Assembly: GCA_031276585.1 (NCBI GenBank) | Contig: JAISMT010000032.1 | Span: forward strand, 1 to 8,262 | Direction: 5' to 3' | DNA length: 8,262 nt | DNA from: Bifidobacteriaceae bacterium | GTDB taxonomy: Bacteria > Actinomycetota > Actinomycetes > Actinomycetales > WQXJ01 | Notes under the pieces: generated by a model | What the model was told of the DNA's origin: nothing | The model's database searches: none | Seen by the model: the letters and a program-made list of their open reading frames with translations, nothing else | Program-made: the position numbers and the translations under genes | Shown: positions 1 through 6,085 of the stretch, one piece after another | Layout of the letters: every line of letters starts with the position of its first letter | How positions within the stretch are numbered: the first letter of the stretch is position 1

Positions 1-492
1 GAAGAAAACATGGCGATAGCTTTGACTCGCGGAGCCAGACGAGGTTTGGGGCCGGGTGTTAATCGACGCCGCCGGGCCCGTTTCCGGGAAGAACTAGAAG
101 TGCTGGGTCTGGGTTTGGAGAAGCGGTTACGGACCCGGGTGGGCATGCTTTCTGGTGGTCAACGGCAAGCGTTATCACTGCTCATGGCTTCTTTTACTAA
201 TCCTCGGATTATTTTGCTGGATGAACACACCGCTGCCTTGGACCCGGCCCGGGCTGAGTTGGTTACTGATTTAACGCAGAAGGTGGTGGCAGAGGGCAAG
301 CTCACAGCTTTGATGGTGACCCACAACATGTCCCAGGCTCTGCGAGTGGGCAACCGCCTGCTCATGATGCACGAGGGTGAAATCATTTTGGAACTGGATG
401 CCGCCCAAAAACGCCGCACTACCGTGGCGGACTTGATGGACCGTTTCGCGGCGGTCAAAGGGCAAATGGCTGATCGCTCGTTGTTGAGCTGA
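1..492 (+). CDS. ABC transporter ATP-binding protein, C-terminal part (5' end outside window)
   Basis: The reading frame is open from base 1 (it begins Glu-Glu-Asn-Met), so this is the last 163 residues of a longer protein. The Met at base 10 is internal. Visible landmarks in the fragment are the ABC signature LSGGQ at residues 50-54, Walker B IILLDE at 70-75 running into the D-loop (LDP at 80-82), and the switch histidine of MVTHNM at about 108. Walker A and the Q-loop lie upstream of the window. A basic stretch before the signature (NRRRRARFR) and the sequence around DEHTAALDP resemble ATPases paired with TrpX-like substrate-binding lipoproteins and a single permease (COG1101 type). That subfamily is recalled, not tested. 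The protein would act on the inner face of the membrane, powering uptake of an unidentified small molecule. It stops at TGA 490-492, and no terminator is evident before the helicase remnant. Confidence 0.9.
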   Translation, partial: EENMAIALTRGARRGLGPGVNRRRRARFREELEVLGLGLEKRLRTRVGMLSGGQRQALSLLMASFTNPRIILLDEHTAALDPARAELVTDLTQKVVAEGKLTALMVTHNMSQALRVGNRLLMMHEGEIILELDAAQKRRTTVADLMDRFAAVKGQMADRSLLS

Positions 493-517
493 CCAGCACT
501 AAGGGCAGTAAACCACT

Positions 518-926
518 ATGGCACCCGGCGCTTTGGCTGCTCTCAGTTTCCGGGGCGAATTCCGCCCTTACCAAGCTGACGTATTGAGGCAAACGCAAGA
601 GTACTTAGAGGATGGTTCCGTTCACGCTTTGGTGGGCACCGCATTTAATAATTCGCTACCGCCGCTTCCGACAGCAGCCGGTTACCGCAGACTGCTTCGC
701 GGCCCCTAAATTCGTTGCCACAGCCGCGAAGGCCCGCACTCTGGAAGAGTACTTGGGTAAGCGCCTAGGCCATTTCAAGTTGTTGTATACCCGTAGTCAA
801 AAAGGACGCGCACTGCTGGTCCGGGTCCGCCAACGTTCCTTTGTCAGTAAAAATGCTCGAGAGCTAGAGATACTTGAATATGAAATCGAACAGCACCTCA
901 GCGTTGGTTCGTCTAACACCGGCTAG
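518..926 (+). pseudogene. Eroded DEAD/DEAH-box helicase remnant
   Basis: From ATG 518 the frame encodes about 41 residues that read like the start of an actinobacterial superfamily 2 helicase: FRGEFRPYQADVLRQ, then a DGSVHAL stretch. In intact relatives this leads directly into an AAPGSGKT-type Walker A. Here the similarity stops at about base 640 and the frame ends at TAA 707-709. A second frame, open from before base 612 to TAG 924-926, carries a basic, helical segment (KLLYTRSQKGRALLVRVRQR). I take this to be the tail of the same protein, by position and character only. Family members run to several hundred residues or more, so the motor core is missing. The likely history is an internal deletion plus a frame change. 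No convincing ribosome-binding site precedes ATG 612. The N-terminal match is fairly clear; the assignment of the tail is inference. Two unrelated short ORFs remain possible. Confidence 0.6.
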
Positions 927-933
927 TTACAGT
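904..933 (+). promoter_or_regulatory. Possible promoter for the nif3 operon
   Basis: TTGGTT at 904-909 and TACAGT at 928-933 are separated by 18 nt. The second matches the actinobacterial TANNNT -10 pattern. Transcription would start near 940, giving a short leader that contains the GAGGAG ribosome-binding site at 945-950. The -35 match is weak, and the site overlaps the end of the helicase remnant, so this is a tentative call. Confidence 0.25.
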
Positions 934-956
934 AAAACCTATCTGAGGAGATCCCT

Positions 957-1805
957 ATGAACGCTACCGTCGCTGGGGCTGTGAGCCTGCTGGACCGCTT
1001 GTATCCACCAGCTTTGAAAGAAGATTGGGACCAGATTGGATTGGTCTGTGGTGATCCAGACGCACCGGTAACGCGCATCGCTTTAGCAGTGGACCCCACG
1101 TTGCGAGCCGTTGACCAGGCCATCGAATGGGGAGCTGATCTGTTGGTGGTACACCACCCGTTGTTGTTGCGTCCCGTCTCGTCGGTAGCGGCCACCTCCT
1201 TCAAGGGGGCCATTGTGCATCGTTTAATCCGAGCGGGAGTGGCGCTTTACACCGCCCACACCAATGCTGACTCTGCCACCGGCGGCGTAGCGGATGCTCT
1301 CGCTGAAGGTTTGAACCTAACTGATCTAGTGCCTTTGGTGCCGCATGCTGGTGACCCTACGGTCGGCATCGGCCGGGTAGGACGTCTCCCAAAGCCAGAG
1401 CCGTTACTGGACCTGGCGCAACGGTTAGCTGACTGGCTGCCACCTAACCAACACGGGGTGCGGATAGCGGGAGACCCCCGGGCTTTAGTAGAGCGGGTAG
1501 CAGTAGTGGGGGGAGCTGGGGACTCGTTGTTCGATGCCGTGCGCGCCGCCCAAGTGGACGTTTACGTTACTGCCGATCTTAGGCACCACCCGGCCCTAGA
1601 AGCCCGGGAAGCCGCCCAATTTAGCGGTTCCGGCCGGCCCTTCTTGTTAGATGTTTCCCACTCGGCTTCCGAATGGGCCTGGCTAGAACGAGCTGCCCGG
1701 ATCTTAGAAAGCGAATTAAGAGCGCAGGGGGCTAAGGTGGTGGCCTGGGTCAATAGCGAAGTGGCCGATCCATGGACGGCCCGGGTGGAAAGGAGAACCC
1801 AGTGA
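957..1805 (+). CDS. Nif3-like dinuclear metal centre hexameric protein
   Basis: This 282-residue protein belongs to the NIF3/YbgI family: toroidal homohexamers with a two-metal site in each subunit. Cellular function is unsettled; a GTP cyclohydrolase I type 2 label is common in databases but weakly supported. The metal-ligand pattern is complete: His66-His67 in VVHHPL, His101 and Asp105 in TAHTNAD, and His235 with Glu239 in the C-terminal DVSHSASE. The N-terminal WDQIGL stretch (24-29) is also typical. Length is close to that of short family members, with no large inserted PII-like domain. The start is secure: GAGGAG lies 6 nt before ATG. It is the first gene of the operon. Its stop overlaps the GTG start of the zinc-ribbon gene by 4 bp (GTGA), implying translational coupling. 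The same order is known in mycobacteria (Rv2230c-Rv2229c-Rv2228c). Confidence 0.93.
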   Translation: MNATVAGAVSLLDRLYPPALKEDWDQIGLVCGDPDAPVTRIALAVDPTLRAVDQAIEWGADLLVVHHPLLLRPVSSVAATSFKGAIVHRLIRAGVALYTAHTNADSATGGVADALAEGLNLTDLVPLVPHAGDPTVGIGRVGRLPKPEPLLDLAQRLADWLPPNQHGVRIAGDPRALVERVAVVGGAGDSLFDAVRAAQVDVYVTADLRHHPALEAREAAQFSGSGRPFLLDVSHSASEWAWLERAARILESELRAQGAKVVAWVNSEVADPWTARVERRTQ

Positions 1806-2542
1806 AAGCACCAGCTGCAGATCAAACCACGCTGCTTCAGGTCCAAGCCCATGACACGGCTTTGCATCAGTTGGGGCACAAACGGAACCGACTGCCGGAG
1901 TTAGCGCAGTTGACCGCGGTGCGCCAAGAGCTGACCGGGTTGCGGGAAGACGTAGAGGAAGCCAAACTGGCGGCCGCCGAGGTACGGCGGGACCTGACCC
2001 GGGTGGAAGACGAGATGACCAAGGTGGAGGAACGCCGCCAGCGAGACCAAGAACGGTTGGATTCCGGTGGCGGTACGTCCCGTGAACTAGTGTCGCTGCA
2101 ACAAGAAATCGAAGTCTTAGTACGGCGGCACGGGGTATTAGAAGAAGCGGCTTTGGAGCAGATGGAGCTGGCGGAACAGGCTCAGGCCCGTCAATCTGAG
2201 TTGGAAAGCAAGGTAGCTCAGTTGACGCAACAAGAAACTGAGCTGGAATCTGCTTTAGCGGTACAGATGGCGGAGATCGACGCTGCGGCCGCCCAAGAAA
2301 AAACCCTCCGGGACCAACTAGCAACCGGCCTCGACGCCGGACTGTTGCAGCTCTATCAACGCTTGCGAGAGCGCCTAGGCGGGGTGGGGGCAGCGGCTTT
2401 AGTGCAACGCCGCTGCGAAGGCTGTGGAATTGATCTGAACGCCTCGGACCTTTCCGCTATTCGCAAACTAGAACCAGATGATGTGGCTCGTTGCGAGGAA
2501 TGCACCCGCATTTTGGTACGGGGCGAGGACTCCGGCCTGTGA
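1802..2542 (+). CDS. Coiled-coil C4-type zinc ribbon protein
   Basis: This is a 246-residue protein with two parts. Residues 10 to about 190 are almost entirely Glu/Gln/Arg/Ala-rich and read as a long antiparallel coiled coil. The C-terminal region holds a four-cysteine zinc ribbon: Cys205-x2-Cys208 and Cys231-x2-Cys234. This is the architecture of the CT398/HP0958-like family (Rv2229c in M. tuberculosis), proposed to be nucleic-acid-binding or chaperone-like adaptors; no enzymatic residues are seen. I place the start at GTG 1802, not the upstream ATG 1772. AGGAG at 1791-1795 sits 6 nt before the GTG, and the GTG overlaps the nif3 stop as GTGA. The stop overlaps the next gene's GTG in the same way. 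The constant pairing of this gene with nif3 and the RNase H gene suggests a shared process, which remains undefined. Confidence 0.92.
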   Translation: MKAPAADQTTLLQVQAHDTALHQLGHKRNRLPELAQLTAVRQELTGLREDVEEAKLAAAEVRRDLTRVEDEMTKVEERRQRDQERLDSGGGTSRELVSLQQEIEVLVRRHGVLEEAALEQMELAEQAQARQSELESKVAQLTQQETELESALAVQMAEIDAAAAQEKTLRDQLATGLDAGLLQLYQRLRERLGGVGAAALVQRRCEGCGIDLNASDLSAIRKLEPDDVARCEECTRILVRGEDSGL

Positions 2543-3828
2543 CCTATACCCGCCTCATAGTGGAAGCCGATGGTGGTTCGCGCGGTAACCCGGGAACCGC
2601 TGGTTATGGCGCGTTAGTGCGGGATGCTGCCACTGGTGCCGTGTTAGCGGAACGGGCCGCCTACCTGGGGGAGACCGTCACCAACAACGTGGCTGAATAT
2701 TCCGGTTTGATTGCCGGGTTGGAAGCCGCCCAGGAAGTGGACCCGGCTGCAGCGTTGGAAGTACGGATGGATTCCAAACTAGTGGTCAACCAAATGGCAG
2801 GGGTCTGGAAGATTAAACACCCGGACCTTCAGCCTTTGGCGGCTCAAGCCCGTACGTTGCTGAGAGGGCGCTCGGTCCAATTCACTTGGGTACCCCGGGC
2901 TCAAAACCAGGCTGCCGATGCTTTAGCCAACCAAGCCATGGACACTAAGGGTGTAGTGCATCAGGACACGCCCTCTCCCGGAGGGAGTACACCAACACCA
3001 ACCGTTACGCCCGGGTCAACGGTGGCGCCAACCATTGCGCCAACTTCAGCTAGCCCAACCGTCGCGGCTCAAACAGCAAGGCTTGCAGACACAGAAGTCC
3101 CAGCAGCCTCGGTAGGGTTGGCTGCTGCCGTCCACCAAGCTCAGCAAACAGCCTCCGGTACCCAACGCCAGATCGGGGTAAGCACTCCGGCTACTACCGT
3201 GATCTTGGTACGCCACGGCATGTCCGTAAGCACTGGCCGGGATGTTTTTGCAGGGGGAACAGCACCGGGGCCTTCGCTTTCCGAATCCGGGGTAGCTCAA
3301 GCTCAAGCGGCGGCCTTAGAACTGACCCGTATGCTGGAAGTCCCTTGGTACGGTTTGGAATCGCCCTCGGCATTAATAGTCTCCCCCACCGCTCGCACCC
3401 AAGAAACAGCAGCGCCGTTCGCGGCCGCATTGGATTTAAAACCGCAGCTAGAGGCTAGTTTTGCGGAAGAAGACTTTGGGCAATGGGACGGCTTGGACAA
3501 AGCTGAGGTGGAGGCCACCTGGCCTGGGGGAGTGGTGTCTTGGTATCAAGATCCCCACTTCTCGCCGGGTGGGGGCGAGTCCCGCCACCAATTAGGCCAG
3601 CGCATCAAAGTGGCGTTGAGCCGCGTGGTGGGGCAATACGCTGGGCAAACCGTAGTGGTAGTAACCCACGCTATGGTGACTCGTGCCGCCATCGGCGTGG
3701 CCTTAGGTGCCCCACCGGAAGCTTGGTTTACCTTCCGGGTGGCCCCCGCCTCTCTTAACCTGTTGCGTTTCTGGGACTTGGGACATACCGAAGTGGTTTG
3801 TACCAACCGCACCGTAGCCCCGTGCTAG
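2539..3828 (+). CDS. Bifunctional RNase H / histidine phosphatase fusion
   Basis: This 429-residue protein has two catalytic domains. Residues 1-135 are an RNase HI fold with the acidic set Asp11 (in ADGGSRGNPG), Glu53 (NNVAEY), Asp78 (MDSK) and Asp127 (AADALA). It should cleave RNA in RNA:DNA hybrids. Residues 221-429 are a phosphoglycerate-mutase-like phosphatase with the phospho-accepting His226 in VRHG, an SPTARTQET segment at 282-290, an acidic EEDFGQWDG stretch (311 as candidate proton donor) and His377 in VVVTHA. M. tuberculosis Rv2228c has the same fusion, and its phosphatase half resembles CobC. Between the domains, about residues 136-220 are low-complexity Thr/Pro/Ala/Ser. I start at GTG 2539, which shares GTGA with the previous stop and has GAGGA at 2525-2529, rather than ATG 2491 inside the upstream gene. 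The stop TAG doubles as part of the rnpB -10 box. Confidence 0.93.
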   Translation: MTYTRLIVEADGGSRGNPGTAGYGALVRDAATGAVLAERAAYLGETVTNNVAEYSGLIAGLEAAQEVDPAAALEVRMDSKLVVNQMAGVWKIKHPDLQPLAAQARTLLRGRSVQFTWVPRAQNQAADALANQAMDTKGVVHQDTPSPGGSTPTPTVTPGSTVAPTIAPTSASPTVAAQTARLADTEVPAASVGLAAAVHQAQQTASGTQRQIGVSTPATTVILVRHGMSVSTGRDVFAGGTAPGPSLSESGVAQAQAAALELTRMLEVPWYGLESPSALIVSPTARTQETAAPFAAALDLKPQLEASFAEEDFGQWDGLDKAEVEATWPGGVVSWYQDPHFSPGGGESRHQLGQRIKVALSRVVGQYAGQTVVVVTHAMVTRAAIGVALGAPPEAWFTFRVAPASLNLLRFWDLGHTEVVCTNRTVAPC

Positions 3829-3837
3829 GCTCACTGC
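3826..3837 (+). promoter_or_regulatory. rnpB -10 element overlapping a stop codon
   Basis: TAGGCT at 3826-3831 matches TANNNT and ends 6 nt before the first base of the RNase P RNA P1 helix (3838). Its first three bases are the TAG stop of the RNase H/phosphatase gene. No good -35 hexamer lies 16-19 nt upstream (TTGTAC at 3798 is too far), as often seen for actinobacterial promoters. Part of the RNA may also come from read-through of the operon followed by 5' processing. Confidence 0.5.
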
Positions 3838-4189
3838 CGGATGAGTCGGCTGGACGGCCGCGGCGGGTCCCACCGGACCCGGCGAGGAAAGTCCGGGCTC
3901 CACAGAGCAGGGTGGTGGGTAACACCCACCCGGGGTGACCTGCGGGAAAGTGCCACAGAAAACAAACCGCCGCACTTAAGTGCGGTAAGGGTGAAACGGT
4001 GGTGTAAGAGACCACCAGCGCCCGGGGTGACCCGGGTGGCTAGGCAAACCCCACCCGGAGCAAGGCCAGACAGGCGGCGGGTAGCTCGCCCTTACCGCCG
4101 GGTAGGCCGCTGGAGGCCCCTGGCAACAAGGGTCCTAGATGGATGGCCGTCTTGAATGACAGAACCCGGCTTACAGGCCGGCTCATCCG
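3838..4189 (+). ncRNA. rnpB: RNase P RNA, class A
   Basis: This is the catalytic RNA of RNase P, which cuts the 5' leader from pre-tRNAs with the RnpA protein. The ends are set by P1: 3838-3849 pairs with 4178-4189 over 12 bp with one G-U. P2 is a perfect 7-bp helix (3853-3859 with 4145-4151). The universal core is present: GAGGAAAGUCC at 3884-3894, ACAGAACCCGGCUUA from 4159, and the GGUAAGGGUGAAA region at 3984-3996, which follow the E. coli type A pattern. P12 is a 6-bp stem with a UUAA loop (3970-3985). P14 is a CCCGGG stem capped by GUGA (about 4021-4036). The pre-tRNA-binding L15 segment reads GGCAAACC at 4043-4050. About 350 nt is compact for the class. Only a few unpaired bases lie between P2 and the 3' conserved block, so P19 is missing or minimal. 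Confidence 0.97.
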
Positions 4190-4211
4190 TTTCCACCTCA
4201 AGGAGAGGGCG

Positions 4212-4237
4212 AATTTGACCTTCGGGTCGAATTTTTT
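4212..4237 (+). terminator. Intrinsic terminator of rnpB
   Basis: AATTTGACC (4212-4220) pairs with GGTCGAATT (4225-4233) as a 9-bp stem with one G-T wobble, closed by a TTCG tetraloop. Six T residues at 4232-4237 overlap the base of the stem and form the tail. On the minus strand no U-tract follows the hairpin, so it should stop rnpB and operon transcription but not clearly that of the convergent glucokinase gene. Confidence 0.9.
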
Positions 4238-4243
4238 CTCCCC

Positions 4244-4299
4244 TGAGTTCCGGTGAAGAATCTGATTGCAGTGAAGAAGTCTCTGAGATGAGTTCTGGT
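4244..4299 (+). repeat. Short nested direct repeats in the convergent intergenic gap
   Basis: TGAGTTCCGGT (4244-4254) recurs as TGAGTTCTGGT (4289-4299) with one mismatch. Between them, GTGAAGAA occurs at 4253-4260 and again at 4271-4278. The stretch lies between the rnpB terminator and the 3' end of the glucokinase gene, where no gene is seen. It may be a small decayed duplication; chance is not excluded. Confidence 0.3.
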
Positions 4300-4309
4300 T
4301 TCGACTGCC

Positions 4310-5071
4310 CTAATTGGCGGCGATGGCGCGGCCCGCTACCGCTGCAGCACCCACAATGCCGGCCGTGTTACGTAGCACCGCTGGCACAATGGGAGGACGC
4401 AGGTCCAACAGGGGTAGAAACTTTTCATGTTTACGGGAAATACCCCCACCCACCACAAACAGATCAGGCCACAGTAACCGGTCTACTTCGGTGAAATAAC
4501 GCTGCAGACGCCGGGCCCACTTAGCCCAACTCAACCCTTCGCGTTCCCGGGCGGAAGCGGCCGCCCAAGTTTCAGCATCCCGGCCGTTCACCGTCAGGTG
4601 GCCTAATTCGGCGTTAGGCCACAGTCTGCCACCGGTAATCAGAGCCACTCCAATGCCGGTGCCTAAGGTCATTACTGCTACTGAACCGGGGTGGTCTTTA
4701 GCGGCGCCAAAAGCCACTTCAGCGTAACCGGCGGCGTCGGCATCGTTCACTACGGTGACTTCTCTTCCGGTACCTGCCTTGATGGTTTGGGCTAGATCAG
4801 CCCCCACCCAGGATTGATCCAAATTGGCCATCCACGCCACTTTGCCTTGCACTATGGGGCCAGGGAAGGAGATCCCCACCGGCACTTCCGGATCCAAGTC
4901 AAAGTGGTCCAAGAGTTCTCCAATTACCGCCAGTACAGCTTCCGGTGTCGAAGGCTGGGGGGTAGGGATCTTGAGGCGAGGTTCGGTTAGGGAACCAGTA
5001 GCTAGATCCACCGGCGCTCCCTTGATTCCGGAACCGCCAATATCCACACCGAAAGCAATTCCCTGGCTCAT
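4310..5071 (-). CDS. ppgK: Polyphosphate glucokinase (ROK family)
   Basis: This 253-residue cytoplasmic kinase would phosphorylate glucose to glucose-6-phosphate using inorganic polyphosphate, often also ATP (EC 2.7.1.63). Visible motifs are the phosphate-1 loop [10 protein letters not shown] at 9-18, the catalytic Asp110 in VNDADAAG, the phosphate-2 loop LGTGIG at 136-141, the glucose-binding ELGH at 155-158, and VVGGGIS near 207-213. The CxCGxxGC zinc motif of ordinary ROK glucokinases and repressors is absent. That, the short length and the GIKGAPVDL start point to the PpgK branch (M. tuberculosis Rv2702). The ATG is secure: AAAGGAG (5084-5078 on this strand) lies 6 nt upstream. The gene stands alone, converging on rnpB and diverging from the methyltransferase gene across 77 bp. 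Dual polyphosphate/ATP use cannot be read from sequence. Confidence 0.92.
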   Translation of the reverse strand: MSQGIAFGVDIGGSGIKGAPVDLATGSLTEPRLKIPTPQPSTPEAVLAVIGELLDHFDLDPEVPVGISFPGPIVQGKVAWMANLDQSWVGADLAQTIKAGTGREVTVVNDADAAGYAEVAFGAAKDHPGSVAVMTLGTGIGVALITGGRLWPNAELGHLTVNGRDAETWAAASAREREGLSWAKWARRLQRYFTEVDRLLWPDLFVVGGGISRKHEKFLPLLDLRPPIVPAVLRNTAGIVGAAAVAGRAIAAN

Positions 5072-5136
5072 TTTCCACTCCTTTGGGTTTGATCAAGCGG
5101 GTAACTCCTACCGATTTTCCCACATCCTGAAGGTAC

Positions 5137-5148
5137 TAACCTGGGCGG
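5137..5148 (+). promoter_or_regulatory. Probable leaderless promoter of the RNA methyltransferase gene
   Basis: TAACCT at 5137-5142 fits TANNNT and is followed by exactly 6 nt before GTG 5149, so the transcript probably begins at the start codon. This matches the lack of a correctly spaced Shine-Dalgarno; GAAGG at 5129-5133 is 15 nt away. No strong -35 is seen. Confidence 0.5.
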
Positions 5149-5964
5149 GTGATAATTCGCATCACGGACCCGACTGATCCCCGTTTGGAGGCCTACACCG
5201 GACTCACCGATGCGGCGCTGCGGCGGCAGCTCGAACCAGAGCGGGGTCTGTTCATGGCTGAAAGTGCCGAGGTGATAGGCCGGGCTTTGGACGCCCAGCT
5301 GGAGCCTTTCTCTTTGTTAATGGCACCCAAATGGGTGGAAGTGTTAGCGGAGTTGCTGCAACGTTTGCCTTCCACCATTCCGGTCTATGTGGCCGAACCG
5401 GAGTTATTACGGGCCGTGACTGGTTTCCACGTCCACCGGGGCGCCATCGCCGCTATGCGCCGTCCCCTCCTAAACCCGTGGCTGGAAGTGGTGGCTAACG
5501 CCCGGCGTATTGCCATTGTTGAAGATGTGGTAGACCACACCAACCTGGGCGCTATTTTCCGTTCCGCTGCGGGGCTGGGAGTAGACGCGGTATTGGTAAC
5601 CCCGCGTTGCGCGGACCCGCTTTACCGGCGTTCAGTGCGGGTCTCCATGGGGTCAGTGTTTCAAGTTCCCTGGACCCGGATAGACCCTTGGCCAGGGGCT
5701 TTAGAAACGTTACGGCAATCCGGCTGGCAAGTGGCAGCCATGGTATTAGCCGATGACGCCGTGCCGCTAGACCAGTTTTCGTTACAGTTGCCGGAACGGT
5801 TGGCCATCATGGTGGGCACCGAAGGGGACGGGTTGACCGCTCACGCCACCGGTTTGGCAGACGTACAAGTGGCTATTCCGATGGCGCGGGGAGTTGACTC
5901 CCTCAACGTGGCCGCTGCTGCCGCTGTAGCGTTCTATGGGACTAGATACCCGGCGGCTCGGTAA
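5149..5964 (+). CDS. TrmH/SpoU-family RNA 2'-O-methyltransferase
   Basis: This 271-residue SPOUT methyltransferase would transfer a methyl group from S-adenosylmethionine to a ribose 2'-OH in rRNA or tRNA; the target nucleotide cannot be told from sequence. Residues 1 to about 105 form the substrate-binding SpoU_sub_bind-like part. The knotted catalytic domain follows: motif 1 with Asn132 and Arg138 in TNLGAIFRSA, SMGSVF at 166-171, motif 2 VGTEGDGL at 222-229, and motif 3 with Asn253 in DSLNVAAAAAVAFY. All expected signature residues are present. The length matches actinobacterial 23S rRNA methyltransferase-like members, which typically open with the same ITDPxDPRLxxY stretch. The start is GTG 5149, chosen for the conserved N-terminus and the leaderless promoter just before it. 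The gene diverges from ppgK and converges on the PEBP gene. No clear terminator follows. Confidence 0.93.
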   Translation: MIIRITDPTDPRLEAYTGLTDAALRRQLEPERGLFMAESAEVIGRALDAQLEPFSLLMAPKWVEVLAELLQRLPSTIPVYVAEPELLRAVTGFHVHRGAIAAMRRPLLNPWLEVVANARRIAIVEDVVDHTNLGAIFRSAAGLGVDAVLVTPRCADPLYRRSVRVSMGSVFQVPWTRIDPWPGALETLRQSGWQVAAMVLADDAVPLDQFSLQLPERLAIMVGTEGDGLTAHATGLADVQVAIPMARGVDSLNVAAAAAVAFYGTRYPAAR

Positions 5965-5990
5965 AGGGCATACCGCTCCGGGCGGGTCAA

Positions 5991-6080
5991 CCTAGTTTGG
6001 CTATCCGGCCAGCGGTTACTGGCTGCCGGTTGTTGGCGTGGCCTAGCTTATCCGTTGCGGGTTACTGTTTTGCGGGTTTG
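5991..6080. repeat. Diverged tandem duplication in a 121-bp gene-free stretch
   Basis: Between the methyltransferase stop and the 3' end of the PEBP gene, an ordered set of short words occurs twice. CCTAG is at 5991-5995 and 6042-6046, ATCCG at 6003-6007 and 6050-6054, and GGTTACTG at 6014-6021 and 6060-6067. The spacing is about 46-51 bp. The first copy can form a short GCCAG/CTGGC hairpin. Neither copy has a T-tract, so I do not call a terminator. Confidence 0.35.
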
Positions 6081-6085
6081 ACCTG

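Noticed and set aside
612..926. An intact 104-residue gene starting at ATG 612
   Set aside because: Its first 30 or so codons overlap the helicase N-terminal frame, there is no spaced ribosome-binding site, and the product matches no family I recognise.
1772..1801. Upstream ATG 1772 as start of the zinc-ribbon protein
   Set aside because: AGGAG at 1791-1795 would lie inside the gene, and GTG 1802 has correct spacing and the GTGA overlap.
1716..2324. A 202-codon minus-strand open frame opposite the zinc-ribbon gene
   Set aside because: It is antisense to a clear coiled-coil/zinc-ribbon coding sequence. Its product is Pro/Leu-rich with no recognisable domain, as expected for the shadow of a GC-biased gene.
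2491..2538. Upstream ATG 2491 as start of the RNase H fusion
   Set aside because: It would add 16 residues read from within the zinc-ribbon cysteine motif. GTG 2539 opens directly into the RNase H first strand.
3841..4155. A 104-codon plus-strand open frame inside rnpB
   Set aside because: The DNA is accounted for by RNase P RNA with conserved helices. The peptide is Arg-rich and meaningless, and no ribosome-binding site precedes it.
4824..5177. A 117-codon plus-strand frame over the 5' end of ppgK
   Set aside because: It is antisense to clear ROK motifs and spans the divergent promoter region; it has no domain of its own.
6001..6035. GCCAG/CTGGC hairpin as terminator of the methyltransferase gene
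   Set aside because: The stem is only 5 bp before a bulge, and no T-tract follows.
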